Origin: Fidelibacterota bacterium
Lineage (GTDB): Bacteria; Fidelibacterota; Marinisomatia; Marinisomatales; Marinisomataceae
DNA length: 34,204 nt
NCBI GenBank assembly: GCA_029253045.1
Contig: JAQXAG010000101.1
Span: forward strand, 1 to 34,204
Direction: 5' to 3'
Each line of letters starts with the position of its first letter. Position 1 is the first letter of the stretch. Positions 1-9,332 of the stretch are shown one piece after another. The notes beneath the pieces were generated by a model. The model worked only from the letters and a program-made list of their open reading frames with translations, was not told the DNA's origin and searched no databases. Made by a program: the position numbers and the translations under genes.

Positions 1-52
1 GACTGATTGTCCCATCTCTATCTAAAATTATTGCATCTAATTGCTTACTCAT
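1..52 (-). CDS. HAD-family phosphatase, N-terminal fragment (runs off window edge)
   Basis: Reverse complement of 52..1 translates as MSKQLDAIILDRDGTIS; the DxDGT motif is the HAD catalytic motif I (GmhB/HisB-N-like 'LDRDGTI'). The start overlaps the upstream stop as ATGAGTAA. Confidence 0.6.
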   Translation of the reverse strand, partial: MSKQLDAIILDRDGTIS

Positions 53-605
53 TTTCCCTCCAATCTAATACCTTCCATGAATCAAAGTTTTTTCCATCAA
101 TATATGAATTAAATGTTGAAATACTATCTATGCGAGCTTTAAACAATGTCATATCATTATCTTTTACCTCAATTGATATGATTTCTTTTGAACTCATATC
201 AAATTCAATTGTTGTAAGTAGTGATTTAAATTTATAGTCAACAATACTTATCCTATAAGCTATGTTTTTTTTCACTACACTGTATTTTGATAAATTATTT
301 CTATTAAAAATATCTAAAAAAGTATTATCGACTGTTTCCATAATAATGATTTTATCGTTAAAGTCATACGTTGTGATACTTACACTATCAATAATAGCAA
401 TTGTTCCATCTTCAATTAATGTATCAAAAAAGATTTTTTCATTTAATATTGATAGTGTTGCATCGCTATCAATATCATCTTTTTGAATGGTCAATGTCAA
501 AGTTTTATCATCAAGACTTTCAATGAAAGAAGTGATCTCATCTTCAATAATATTCTGAGTAAATGATATGCTAAATAATAAAATTAAACTATACAGCTTG
601 ATCAT
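45..605 (-). CDS. Divergent LolA-like outer-membrane lipoprotein carrier protein
   Basis: 186 aa with a signal peptide; position directly downstream of ftsK matches the common ftsK-lolA pairing; FDMSSKEIISIEV resembles the LolA core. Sequence similarity by eye is weak. Confidence 0.5.
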   Translation of the reverse strand: MIKLYSLILLFSISFTQNIIEDEITSFIESLDDKTLTLTIQKDDIDSDATLSILNEKIFFDTLIEDGTIAIIDSVSITTYDFNDKIIIMETVDNTFLDIFNRNNLSKYSVVKKNIAYRISIVDYKFKSLLTTIEFDMSSKEIISIEVKDNDMTLFKARIDSISTFNSYIDGKNFDSWKVLDWRENE

Positions 606-2880
606 CTTTGATTGTCTCTAGATAAGATTCATCAACAAGAACTTCACGTGCTTTACTACCAGTAAAAGATCCTACAATTTTTAACCTTTCCATCTCATCT
701 ATAAGTCTAGCAGCTCTAGAATATCCTACAGATAATCTTCTTTGTAAAAGTGAAATAGATCCTTGCTTACTCATAACTACAATCTCAATTGCCTGCTCAA
801 GCAGCTCATCCTCAATTCCATTTTCATTTCCACCTAAAGTACTGGTATTATCTCTCACAGTTTCAAGTATAACCTCAGTTGGTTTTGGTTGCTTTGATAT
901 ATACTCTACTAAATCTTCAATTTCTTTCAATGTAACAAAAGCCCCATGCATTCTTACGGGAGATGATGAGCCTGGCTTAACATATAACATGTCTCCTTTT
1001 CCAATTAATTTATCAGCTCCGTTAACATCTAGAATTGTTCGAGAATCTATCTTAGTAGCAACTTGAAATGCTATTCTAGCAGGAAAGTTTGCTTTAATAA
1101 CGCCAGTGATTACATCAACAGAAGGTCTTTGGGTTGCAATAACTAAATGAATACCAACAGCTCTTGCTAGCTGAGCTAACCTAGCTATAGGTGCTTCAAC
1201 ATCTCTCGGACTGTACATCATTAAATCGGCTAATTCATCGACCATTAATACAATGTATGGCATTAAATCTTTTTTAGATTTTTTCATCATACCGTTATAC
1301 TCAGAAATATTTCTTTTTCCCGCCTCAGCAAGTAAGTCGTATCTAGCATCCATTTCTTTTTCTAGCGATCTTAATGCTAGGATCGCATTATCTTTTTTAG
1401 TAATAATTGATTCATCTATTCCATCAAATTTTAGTAAGTAGTGGTCTTCAAGACCTTTATATAAAGACATCTCTACTTTCTTGGGATCAATAATAACAAA
1501 TTTGACTTCATCTGGTTTAAGTTGGTATAAAAGACTAACAATGATAGTATTTAATGATACAGACTTTCCAGAACCTGTTGTTCCAGCAATTAAAAGATGG
1601 GGCATTTCCACTAAATCAAGAATAGCAATATCTCCAAGTATACCTTTTCCAATAGCTAGTTTTAGTTTTGCTTTAGATTTTAAATATTTTTCAGAATTAA
1701 TCACTGATTTTAAATAAATAGTCTGGGGGTTATCATTCGGAATTTCAACACCAACTAGGGATGTTCCAGGTATAGGTGCTAGAACTCTTACTCTATCCGC
1801 CTCCATTACTCTTGCAATATCATCTGAAAGTTGAACAAATTTATTTACTCTTACTCCTTCTGCTGGCTCAATCTCAAATAATGTAATAATTGGACCAGTT
1901 TTAATTGATCCAGTTTGACCTTGAACACCAAATGTTGATATAGAGTTACGAAGAAATTCTGCTCTATCTTTTAAATAATCAGAACTTAATTCTTCCGAAT
2001 CGTCAGATATGAATTCTAATAAATCTGTAGATGGAAACTTCCAATCTTTTCTGATAATAGAGTTCGATCTTTTTTCATCAATATCAACTTCTTTTTCAAT
2101 GATACCCTTTTCAATAGAAAGCTCAGATACAGTTTCCATGCCACTTTCAAGATTATTAATTTCTTTATCAGCTAATAGTTCTTTTTCAATTATTTCTTCT
2201 GATTTATTAATCGGAATACTATCTTTTGCTTCTTCTTTAATCACCTCTTCTAAGAAAGATTCATCATCAATAATCTTCTTAACTTCTTTTTCTAAATGCT
2301 TATCTTCACTTTTAAAATAAGCTTGCAAATTAATTTTACTTAATGAAGAAATTTTAGTTTGAATAAAAGATACAGTAAGTTGAAATATTTTATAAAGATC
2401 TAAATTAAAAAAACCTACAAAAAGTAAAATCCATAATACACCTATCAAACTCATAGTACCAATTAATCCAATCCAATCATGTGATAAACTGAGCGCTAAA
2501 CCACCCAATAATCCTGAATATTCATAACTAATTTGAGAAGGAAATGAGTTATAGTTCTGGACTAAGCCTAGGGTAATAGAAGAATGAAAGAGAAGTGCAA
2601 ATTGGTAAGTAATTAACTTTGAAATCAAAAAGCTAAAATTAGAAATCAAATAGAAAGATGTAGTTAGTCCAATAAGCGGTATTATATAAGCAGCATATCC
2701 AAAACCTAGTTTAACGAAGTAATAACCGATATAAACTCCTACTATATTAAAAGGATTATTAATAGAGCTTGAAACTAGTGAAGGCTCTTCCGATGGATCA
2801 TAGCCAATCATTGATCCTAAAATCAAAAGAGAGCAAAAACCCAATAACCACCCTATAATTTGTATTCTTTTTTTATCCAT
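589..2880 (-). CDS. ftsK: DNA translocase FtsK/SpoIIIE
   Basis: N-terminal TM segments, Walker A 'LIAGTTGSGKSVSLN', Walker B 'VLMVDELADLMM', 'IATQRPSVDVITGVIKANFPARIAFQVATKIDSRTILD', and C-terminal gamma winged helix 'GSISLLQRRLSVGYSRAARLIDEME'. Confidence 0.97.
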   Translation of the reverse strand: MDKKRIQIIGWLLGFCSLLILGSMIGYDPSEEPSLVSSSINNPFNIVGVYIGYYFVKLGFGYAAYIIPLIGLTTSFYLISNFSFLISKLITYQFALLFHSSITLGLVQNYNSFPSQISYEYSGLLGGLALSLSHDWIGLIGTMSLIGVLWILLFVGFFNLDLYKIFQLTVSFIQTKISSLSKINLQAYFKSEDKHLEKEVKKIIDDESFLEEVIKEEAKDSIPINKSEEIIEKELLADKEINNLESGMETVSELSIEKGIIEKEVDIDEKRSNSIIRKDWKFPSTDLLEFISDDSEELSSDYLKDRAEFLRNSISTFGVQGQTGSIKTGPIITLFEIEPAEGVRVNKFVQLSDDIARVMEADRVRVLAPIPGTSLVGVEIPNDNPQTIYLKSVINSEKYLKSKAKLKLAIGKGILGDIAILDLVEMPHLLIAGTTGSGKSVSLNTIIVSLLYQLKPDEVKFVIIDPKKVEMSLYKGLEDHYLLKFDGIDESIITKKDNAILALRSLEKEMDARYDLLAEAGKRNISEYNGMMKKSKKDLMPYIVLMVDELADLMMYSPRDVEAPIARLAQLARAVGIHLVIATQRPSVDVITGVIKANFPARIAFQVATKIDSRTILDVNGADKLIGKGDMLYVKPGSSSPVRMHGAFVTLKEIEDLVEYISKQPKPTEVILETVRDNTSTLGGNENGIEDELLEQAIEIVVMSKQGSISLLQRRLSVGYSRAARLIDEMERLKIVGSFTGSKAREVLVDESYLETIKDDQAV

Positions 2881-3956
2881 TATTTTAAATATGTTCCATC
2901 TTTGTAGAACGGAAGCTTCGCCTTATCCATAGTAAAAGTATTATTACGAATTTTCACATTAAAAGAATTTAGATCTTTTGCATAAGGCAAGTCCACATAT
3001 GCTAGAGCTATACCATAACCCAAGCTTGGAGACATTGCACCGCTCGTGATAAATCCAATTTCTTTATCATTATCATCAAATATTTTATAGTCAGCTCTAG
3101 GAATCGCCCTATCTTTCAAAACTAGAGGTAGTAATGTTTTTTCTTTTTTTAAATTTGATAGAGATTCAGACCCAATAAAGCCCGTATCTAATTTTGTGAT
3201 CCAAGATAATCCTGCCTCAAGAGGATTTATTGATTCATCTAGCTCATGGCCGTATAAACAGTATCCCATTTCTAGCCTAAGAGAATCTCTACAACCTAAA
3301 CCGACTGGCCTAATGAAGTCAGATGAACTTAATAATTTATTCCATAGATCGATAATTTTATCATTTGAAATATATATTTCAAAACCTAATTCTCCTGAAT
3401 ATCCTGTTCGAGCAACAATAGTTCCATCAGAATCTGGCATTAAAGTTTCATAATATTTTAAAGACTCAATATGAGGGAAAAAATCTTTAAGTACATCTCT
3501 TGCCATTGGACCTTGTAATGCCAAGAGACCCATCTCATTTGATACGTCCTTTAATACTACATTATCTAAAAGTCTCTTATCAAGCCAATTAAAGTTTTTT
3601 TCAATATTTGATGCATTAACAACTAACATGTAATGATCCGATAGGTCGTATATCAACAAATCATCAAGTATTCCACCACTTTCATTGCAAAATGCGCTAT
3701 ACTGGGCCTTTCCAGGCTTTAAAGCCTCAATGTCATTAATAGTTACATGTTGCAAAAACTTTTTAGCATTTTGACCACTTACAATAAATTCTCCCATGTG
3801 ACTGACATCAAATAATCCAACCTTAGATCTTACATGCTTATGCTCATCTATTATTCCGGTATATTGTAGTGGCATCAAAAATCCTGCAAAAGGAACCAAC
3901 TTTGCTCCTAGTTTATCGTGATAATTATATAGTGTTGTTTTTAAGGAATCGCTCAT
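2880..3956 (-). CDS. gcvT: Glycine cleavage system T protein (aminomethyltransferase)
   Basis: 358 aa; 'LFDVSHMGEF', 'ALQGP', 'RTGYSGELGFEIY', 'GLGCRDSLRLEMGYCLYGHELDE', 'GFITSGAMSPSLGYGIALAYV'. Confidence 0.95.
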   Translation of the reverse strand: MSDSLKTTLYNYHDKLGAKLVPFAGFLMPLQYTGIIDEHKHVRSKVGLFDVSHMGEFIVSGQNAKKFLQHVTINDIEALKPGKAQYSAFCNESGGILDDLLIYDLSDHYMLVVNASNIEKNFNWLDKRLLDNVVLKDVSNEMGLLALQGPMARDVLKDFFPHIESLKYYETLMPDSDGTIVARTGYSGELGFEIYISNDKIIDLWNKLLSSSDFIRPVGLGCRDSLRLEMGYCLYGHELDESINPLEAGLSWITKLDTGFIGSESLSNLKKEKTLLPLVLKDRAIPRADYKIFDDNDKEIGFITSGAMSPSLGYGIALAYVDLPYAKDLNSFNVKIRNNTFTMDKAKLPFYKDGTYLK

Positions 3957-4546
3957 CTTATAATATTTAATATTCTTTTAATTACATGTTCAATATTACC
4001 CTCAAAGCTATTTTCTTTGGTTAGCTGTTTGATTGCTTTATCAATTTGATTTTTTCTATAGCCTAAAGAAGAGAGCGCTGTATAAATATCATCATATGTA
4101 AAATTAATATTTGAAGTATCTAATCCTTCTGTGGTTGCTCTATCTTTAGTTACTTTCTCTCTTATGTCAAGAATAATTCTTTTTGCAGTTTTAGGTCCAA
4201 TACCTGGAATTAAACTCAACGATTTTACATCTTCAGCAATAATATTTTCTTTAAAATTTGCAACTGAAATATTTGAAAGCAAATTGATAGCTGTTCTAGG
4301 CCCTATACCTGATACACCTATTAACTGAGTAAATAAACGCCTTCTTTCGTATTCTAAGAATCCATATAATTCCATTAAATCTTCTCTCACATTTAAATAA
4401 GTTAAGATTGTAATTTCTTGATTTAAGTCTGGAAGCTCTTCATAATCTTTTAAACAGATAGATATATTAAAAACCATTCCATTCATATCAATAAAAAGGT
4501 TGGTAGGTTCTTTTCTTTGAATAATACCTGTAATTGAATCAATCAT
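3953..4546 (-). CDS. ruvA: Holliday junction branch migration complex subunit RuvA
   Basis: 'LYGFLEYERRRLFTQLIGVSGIGPRTAINLLS', 'LIPGIGPKTAKRIILDIREK' (HhH motifs). Confidence 0.95.
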   Translation of the reverse strand: MIDSITGIIQRKEPTNLFIDMNGMVFNISICLKDYEELPDLNQEITILTYLNVREDLMELYGFLEYERRRLFTQLIGVSGIGPRTAINLLSNISVANFKENIIAEDVKSLSLIPGIGPKTAKRIILDIREKVTKDRATTEGLDTSNINFTYDDIYTALSSLGYRKNQIDKAIKQLTKENSFEGNIEHVIKRILNIIR

Positions 4547-5019
4547 TTTAACTTCCTATTCGCTCCACACCAAGCCACTGCAATAGCATCTGAAACATCT
4601 GTGCTTTTTAAAGCTTCGTCTTTTAGTTTAAAAATCTTTTTTACCATAAAAGCAACTTGCTCTTTTGAGGCAGATCCATTTCCAACGATAGACTGCTTAA
4701 CTTCTCTAGGAGAATAATCAACCATATCAATGTTGTATTTTTCTGCTGATAGCATTATTGATGCTTTTGCTTGTCCTAATTTTATAGCAGATTGCACATT
4801 TTTGCCATAAAAAACGTTTTCAACAACTATCAAATTAGGACTAAAAATTTCAATTAACTTACTTGTTTCTGAAAAAATGGTAAATAATCTAGCGGAAAGC
4901 GATTTACCTTTTTTAGGTTTGACTAAACCTGATTCAATTAAAGAAATCTGATTTAATTCTTTCTTTAATACTGCATATCCTGTATTAGTTAGTCCAGGAT
5001 CAAATCCTAATACTATCAT
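4543..5019 (-). CDS. ruvC: Crossover junction endodeoxyribonuclease RuvC
   Basis: 'GFDPGLTNTGYAVL', 'VVENVFYGKNVQSAIKLGQAKA', 'SPREVKQSIVGNGSASKEQV', 'DVSDAIAVAWC'. Confidence 0.95.
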   Translation of the reverse strand: MIVLGFDPGLTNTGYAVLKKELNQISLIESGLVKPKKGKSLSARLFTIFSETSKLIEIFSPNLIVVENVFYGKNVQSAIKLGQAKASIMLSAEKYNIDMVDYSPREVKQSIVGNGSASKEQVAFMVKKIFKLKDEALKSTDVSDAIAVAWCGANRKLK

Positions 5020-5747
5020 GATGATTGCTCAATTTCATAGTTTGAATAAACATTTTGTACATCCTCTAATTCTTCTAGCATATCAATTAGTTTTTCAACT
5101 CTTTCTCCATCTGACGAAGAAACTTTAATAAAATCCTTTGGTACAAATGCAATAAATGATGAATCAACTTCTACTGAAATCTTTTCAATGAGTTCAATTT
5201 TTTGGTAAAGCACATTGTGATCAAAAAATAACTTATAATATCCATCTTCAAGCTTAAAATCTTTTGCATCATTCTCAATAGATATGCTAAATATCCTATC
5301 TTCTTCTATTGAAGATTCTTCAACAAGAATAATACCCATTCTGTCAAAATTCCATGAAACACTACCTGACTGTCCAAGCGATCCACCAGCTTTTGAAAGA
5401 ACATGCCTTATTTCTCCTACAGTTCTATTTTTATTGTCGGTAATAGTTTCAATAAATACAGCTATGCCATTTGGACCATATCCCTCGTAAGAAGCTTCTT
5501 CGTAAATGACATTATCAAGACTTCCTGTTCCCTTTTTAATAGCTTTATCAATATTCGCATTTGGCATATTTATAGATTTTGCCTTTTTTACAGCTTGGCG
5601 CAACCTAGCATTTGAATCTAAATCTCCTCCAAAAAGTTTTGCAGAAATAGTTATTTCTCTACCAATAGAAGAAAAAAGCTTTCCTCTTTTTTGATCAAGT
5701 GCTCCTTTTTTTCTCTTGATTGTTGACCACTTACTATGACCGGACAT
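5016..5747 (-). CDS. yebC: YebC/PmpR family protein
   Basis: 'MSGHSKWSTIKRKKGALDQKRGKLFSSIGREI', 'YEGYGPNGIAVFIETITDNKNRTVGEIRHVLSKAGGSLG'. Confidence 0.95.
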   Translation of the reverse strand: MSGHSKWSTIKRKKGALDQKRGKLFSSIGREITISAKLFGGDLDSNARLRQAVKKAKSINMPNANIDKAIKKGTGSLDNVIYEEASYEGYGPNGIAVFIETITDNKNRTVGEIRHVLSKAGGSLGQSGSVSWNFDRMGIILVEESSIEEDRIFSISIENDAKDFKLEDGYYKLFFDHNVLYQKIELIEKISVEVDSSFIAFVPKDFIKVSSSDGERVEKLIDMLEELEDVQNVYSNYEIEQSS

Positions 5748-6160
5748 TAATAATCCAATTCAATTAAAGTTGGAACGACCCATGCAGATCTGTATCCAAG
5801 TTGAATTACTTTATTTCGATAAGCTTCTGCCTTTTTTCTACTATCAAAGTTACCAACTCTGAGTTTATAGTTTGGCAATTCAAACTTGATATATATTTTT
5901 TCTTTTATGACGACTTCAAGCTTTTCTTTGATATCTATTAAATCTTTTTCATCTTGAGATATGGCGACTTGTATTCTATAGCCTTTAACTGAATTAATAA
6001 GATTAGTATCAATAGATACCTCAGAATCGCTACTGTCATCAAAAGAAGGCAAAACAACATTAGGTAGATTAGGTGGATTGTCAACAAAATCACTAGGTAG
6101 AATAAAATCGCTTTGCGCATAAACAGAGCTAGTGATAAGTAAAATAGTTAATAGTCTCAT
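5747..6160 (-). CDS. Secreted SPOR-domain protein
   Basis: 137 aa, signal peptide (MRLLTILLITSSVYAQ) and C-terminal 'YRIQVAIS...YKLRVGNFDSRKKAEAYRNKVIQLGYRSAWVVP', typical of a SPOR domain. Confidence 0.8.
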   Translation of the reverse strand: MRLLTILLITSSVYAQSDFILPSDFVDNPPNLPNVVLPSFDDSSDSEVSIDTNLINSVKGYRIQVAISQDEKDLIDIKEKLEVVIKEKIYIKFELPNYKLRVGNFDSRKKAEAYRNKVIQLGYRSAWVVPTLIELDY

Positions 6161-6161
6161 A

Positions 6162-6911
6162 TTACTCTAAAGTTCTTATATCTTCGAGTCTTATCCAACC
6201 TTTTCTTCCATCCATAGAAGATATTTCTAGCCATTTATCAGTTGTTTGCTCTATTTTTACTTTATTACCTGAAAAAAATAAAGAAATTTTAATATCATCA
6301 TTTAAAAACGGCGCCGAATAGAGCTGAGTTTCATCATTGAGAATAATTCCAAAAATATTATTTTCTTCCCATAAGAATTTAATTACCGAACATGATGTAC
6401 CTAAAAAAAACAGAAACATAAAACAATAATACAAACCTACTGAATAAGTGGACAAGGTGACTCTATATAAGGTTAATGATATAGAGTAAAATAAAAGCAT
6501 TAATGAGCTAAAAAAAATAAAATCTCCATATGTAAAGCTTGCTAAGAAATTGTTAATCATATTTAAAATTTGTGAATCTGGAATCTCTAAGGTGTTTGGT
6601 ATTTTTTGCTTTGTTAAGACAAGATTGTGAAAAATATCTTTATTTCTAGGATCTTTTATAATTCCCATCTCATATGACCATCTTGCATTTGCAAAGTCAT
6701 CTAACCTATAGTAAGCATTTCCTAGATTATAGTACAGGTCTGCACTATAAAATCCTTTATTAAGAATACTTTCATAGGCTTTAATCGCATCATTAAATTG
6801 ATTATTATTGTAGTACTCATTTCCATCGTTAAATAGTAAATCTGAGCTCTGTGAAAAAGCCATTCCGGTCGTTAATAAAAGTATATTAAGAATCTTAAAC
6901 ATAGCTATCAA
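6162..6911 (-). CDS. batE: BatE-like TPR + SH3 protein (aerotolerance cluster)
   Basis: Signal peptide, TPR ('ADLYYNLGNAYYRLDDFANARWSYEMGI'), two TM segments and C-terminal SH3-like 'GNKVKIEQTTDKWLEISSMDGRKGWIRLEDI'; syntenic with BatA-D. Confidence 0.75.
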   Translation of the reverse strand: MIAMFKILNILLLTTGMAFSQSSDLLFNDGNEYYNNNQFNDAIKAYESILNKGFYSADLYYNLGNAYYRLDDFANARWSYEMGIIKDPRNKDIFHNLVLTKQKIPNTLEIPDSQILNMINNFLASFTYGDFIFFSSLMLLFYSISLTLYRVTLSTYSVGLYYCFMFLFFLGTSCSVIKFLWEENNIFGIILNDETQLYSAPFLNDDIKISLFFSGNKVKIEQTTDKWLEISSMDGRKGWIRLEDIRTLE

Positions 6912-8601
6912 TTTTATTGAGTATTTTTATTGTTTTTTGTTGAATTTTCATACTGTCTTTTGTAGATATATCTGCATAATTGTATTGACTGCATTCATTC
7001 AAGATACTTTCTACAATAACAAGATCTTTTGATTTAATTTTTCCTTTAATTTTTCCTATTAAAGAAAGAGAGTCGAAGTTTATAGAATCGATTAAACGCT
7101 TGTCTTTGCAATAAAATCTTATTGCCTTTGGACAATCAACATATAAGCTATCTGAAGACTTTAGTAACTTAAGTGCATTTGATAGAGCTGATTTGTTTTT
7201 TAGTACCATAGATTGATCTTCTATAAAATTATTCAATGGCTTTATAAACAATGGTGCTAGAAAAATAAATATAGATGTTAGGATTATAAAGAATGAAATA
7301 TTGTAAATGTTGCTTGAATTCTCAGTTTTCCATATAGTATCAGATAGTTTAATATATCGAATATCTTTACTATCAATTACTTGACTATCTTTAGAATTAC
7401 TTTCTATGTAAGCACTTTTAGTAATATTTAATTTAATTGGATTTGATTTTGCAAGATTCCAGCTTTCTTTTTCAGTATCAAAGAATGGAATAGAAATTGC
7501 GCTGATTATATAATTTCCTTCTTTCCTGGGTATTAAATTATACTCCCAAGTAATCGCCCCTGATACAGAATCAGTTATATTTCTTTCAATTAATATTTCT
7601 CCATCAAATATATCAAAGTCATCTGGAAAGCTTATAATAGGCCTACCAATATTACTTAAATTGCCTTCTCCTATTAGTTTTAAATAAAATGTCATTGGAG
7701 TGCCATTTTCAACAATATCAGAAGAAACTGACGACATTATATCAAAACTACCTACAGCGCCAGTAAAGTCCTTAGGTTTGTTAATAAGCTTTGACACATT
7801 AATTGTTTTTTGTTCCGAAACTAGAATTCTCGCTTTAGTTCGTTGAGAAAATGTATCAAAGAAAGGATCCTCCCAAAACAATCTTCTTATTCCAGGATCT
7901 TTCTCTTTAGTTTCGATTTTCATAATCATAGAATTCAAATCAAACTTTCCCTCAGATAATGGAAATAGTGCGACTTCATAAATCTTAATAGATTTATACT
8001 TATAACCATTAATCTCTATATCATTCCATGCCTCTGGTTTAATTTGTTTTCCAGCTGGATCAAATAATTTTTCAACCCAGAAGTCTTTATACTTAGGAAA
8101 TTCTGTTGACAATACTTTCGATGCAATTCTTGTAAAAAAAGTATATGTTACTATAACCTGCTCACCAATTTTAACATCACTATCACTAACTTCTATTTTT
8201 AAAAACATATCAGTAGCAATTGTATCTGTTTCTTTTTTTGAAACATTCATTGTTAGCTCTTCAGTTAAATATTGCTTCCCATCCAATACTACCTCAAGTC
8301 TTGGAATCTTTATTTGTCCTGGCTTTTTAGCTATGATTGTCCAAGAGATAGATCTTGATATACTCTTTTTTCCGTTAATAAATTTATATTCACTTCCCAT
8401 GTTAGGCCCCATAATGACTGAAAAATTATCAAGCATTGGAGAAATATCTACTTCAGGATCTATGTCAATATCTTTGATTTTAATTGTAAAATTAAATGAT
8501 TGATCTATATCAATATTTTTACTTACTACAAACGTCTCAATATTTTGAGAAATTAAAGAGGAAATAAAAATTGTTATGAATAGTAAATATCTTGTCACCA
8601 A
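6895..8601 (-). CDS. batD: BatD-like protein (oxygen tolerance)
   Basis: 568 aa with signal peptide; 'MGSEYKFINGKKSISRSISWTIIAKKPGQIKIPRLEVVLDGKQY' and repeated beta-sandwich segments, typical of BatD; syntenic. Confidence 0.85.
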   Translation of the reverse strand: MVTRYLLFITIFISSLISQNIETFVVSKNIDIDQSFNFTIKIKDIDIDPEVDISPMLDNFSVIMGPNMGSEYKFINGKKSISRSISWTIIAKKPGQIKIPRLEVVLDGKQYLTEELTMNVSKKETDTIATDMFLKIEVSDSDVKIGEQVIVTYTFFTRIASKVLSTEFPKYKDFWVEKLFDPAGKQIKPEAWNDIEINGYKYKSIKIYEVALFPLSEGKFDLNSMIMKIETKEKDPGIRRLFWEDPFFDTFSQRTKARILVSEQKTINVSKLINKPKDFTGAVGSFDIMSSVSSDIVENGTPMTFYLKLIGEGNLSNIGRPIISFPDDFDIFDGEILIERNITDSVSGAITWEYNLIPRKEGNYIISAISIPFFDTEKESWNLAKSNPIKLNITKSAYIESNSKDSQVIDSKDIRYIKLSDTIWKTENSSNIYNISFFIILTSIFIFLAPLFIKPLNNFIEDQSMVLKNKSALSNALKLLKSSDSLYVDCPKAIRFYCKDKRLIDSINFDSLSLIGKIKGKIKSKDLVIVESILNECSQYNYADISTKDSMKIQQKTIKILNKIDSYV

Positions 8602-9332
8602 TCTTTTCCAGATTCATTACTATAGTTAGTTTGTTTTCTTTTTTTATTCACTTTTTCATTCTCTTTTATTGCATTAAGTATATTTTCAGCAGTTTGCCTT
8701 GATTGAATCTCACGATTTTGTTCATTTTGCTGATCTGGGGATTTTGAATTTTGATTATCAGTTGGACCATCATCATTATTTTTTGAATCGTTTTTATCTT
8801 GTTGATTACTGGATTCATCATTTTGGCTATCATCTTTTTTATCTCTATCTTTTTCTTTCTCTTTATTTTCATCATTTTCTTCTTCTTCTGATTTTTTACT
8901 TTCATCCTTCTTTTTTTGCATACTTTTATTTTTTTTAATCTCACTTTTTACAAATTCATAATTTTTTCGCGCATCTAAATCGTCAGGATTACTAAGTAAT
9001 GCCCCTCTAAAAGCTTTTAAACTTTTTTCAAGCTGCTGTGACCTATAGAGCGTATTTCCATAGTTATAACTTAAATCTGAAGAGTATCCAGATGAATCTT
9101 CATAAGCTTTTTCAAATATAGAACTTGCTTTGCTTGTACTGTCCATCTTTGAATAGATAGTTCCTATATTGTAGAGAAGCTCTTCTTGTGATATATTTTC
9201 ATCTTCAATCTTGCTAAGCTGTTTATAATAATCTAAAGCAGATTTGATATCTCCATTTTCATACATTTTATATCCCATGTCCTGTGATGACAAGATTGAT
9301 AGTGAAATAATACTTATAAATAATCTTTTCAT
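8595..9332 (-). CDS. batC: BatC-like TPR protein with Lys/Asp/Glu/Asn-rich C-terminal half
   Basis: TPR units 'LLYNIGTIYSKMDSTSKASSIFEKAY', 'LSYNYGNTLYRSQQLEKSLKAFRGALLSNPDDLDARKNYE' followed by a highly charged low-complexity tail; syntenic. Confidence 0.75.
   Translation of the reverse strand: MKRLFISIISLSILSSQDMGYKMYENGDIKSALDYYKQLSKIEDENISQEELLYNIGTIYSKMDSTSKASSIFEKAYEDSSGYSSDLSYNYGNTLYRSQQLEKSLKAFRGALLSNPDDLDARKNYEFVKSEIKKNKSMQKKKDESKKSEEEENDENKEKEKDRDKKDDSQNDESSNQQDKNDSKNNDDGPTDNQNSKSPDQQNEQNREIQSRQTAENILNAIKENEKVNKKRKQTNYSNESGKDW

Noticed and set aside
2009-2320. 103-aa plus-strand Ser-rich ORF antisense to ftsK
   Set aside because: Antisense shadow of the acidic/linker region of ftsK; composition follows reverse-complemented coding sequence. 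The same reasoning applies to the other plus-strand ORFs in the track.
8666-8944. 92-aa Lys/Met-rich minus-strand ORF and 79-aa plus-strand ORF (8699-8938) inside batC
   Set aside because: Alternative-frame readings of the low-complexity A-rich batC tail; no domain-like features.
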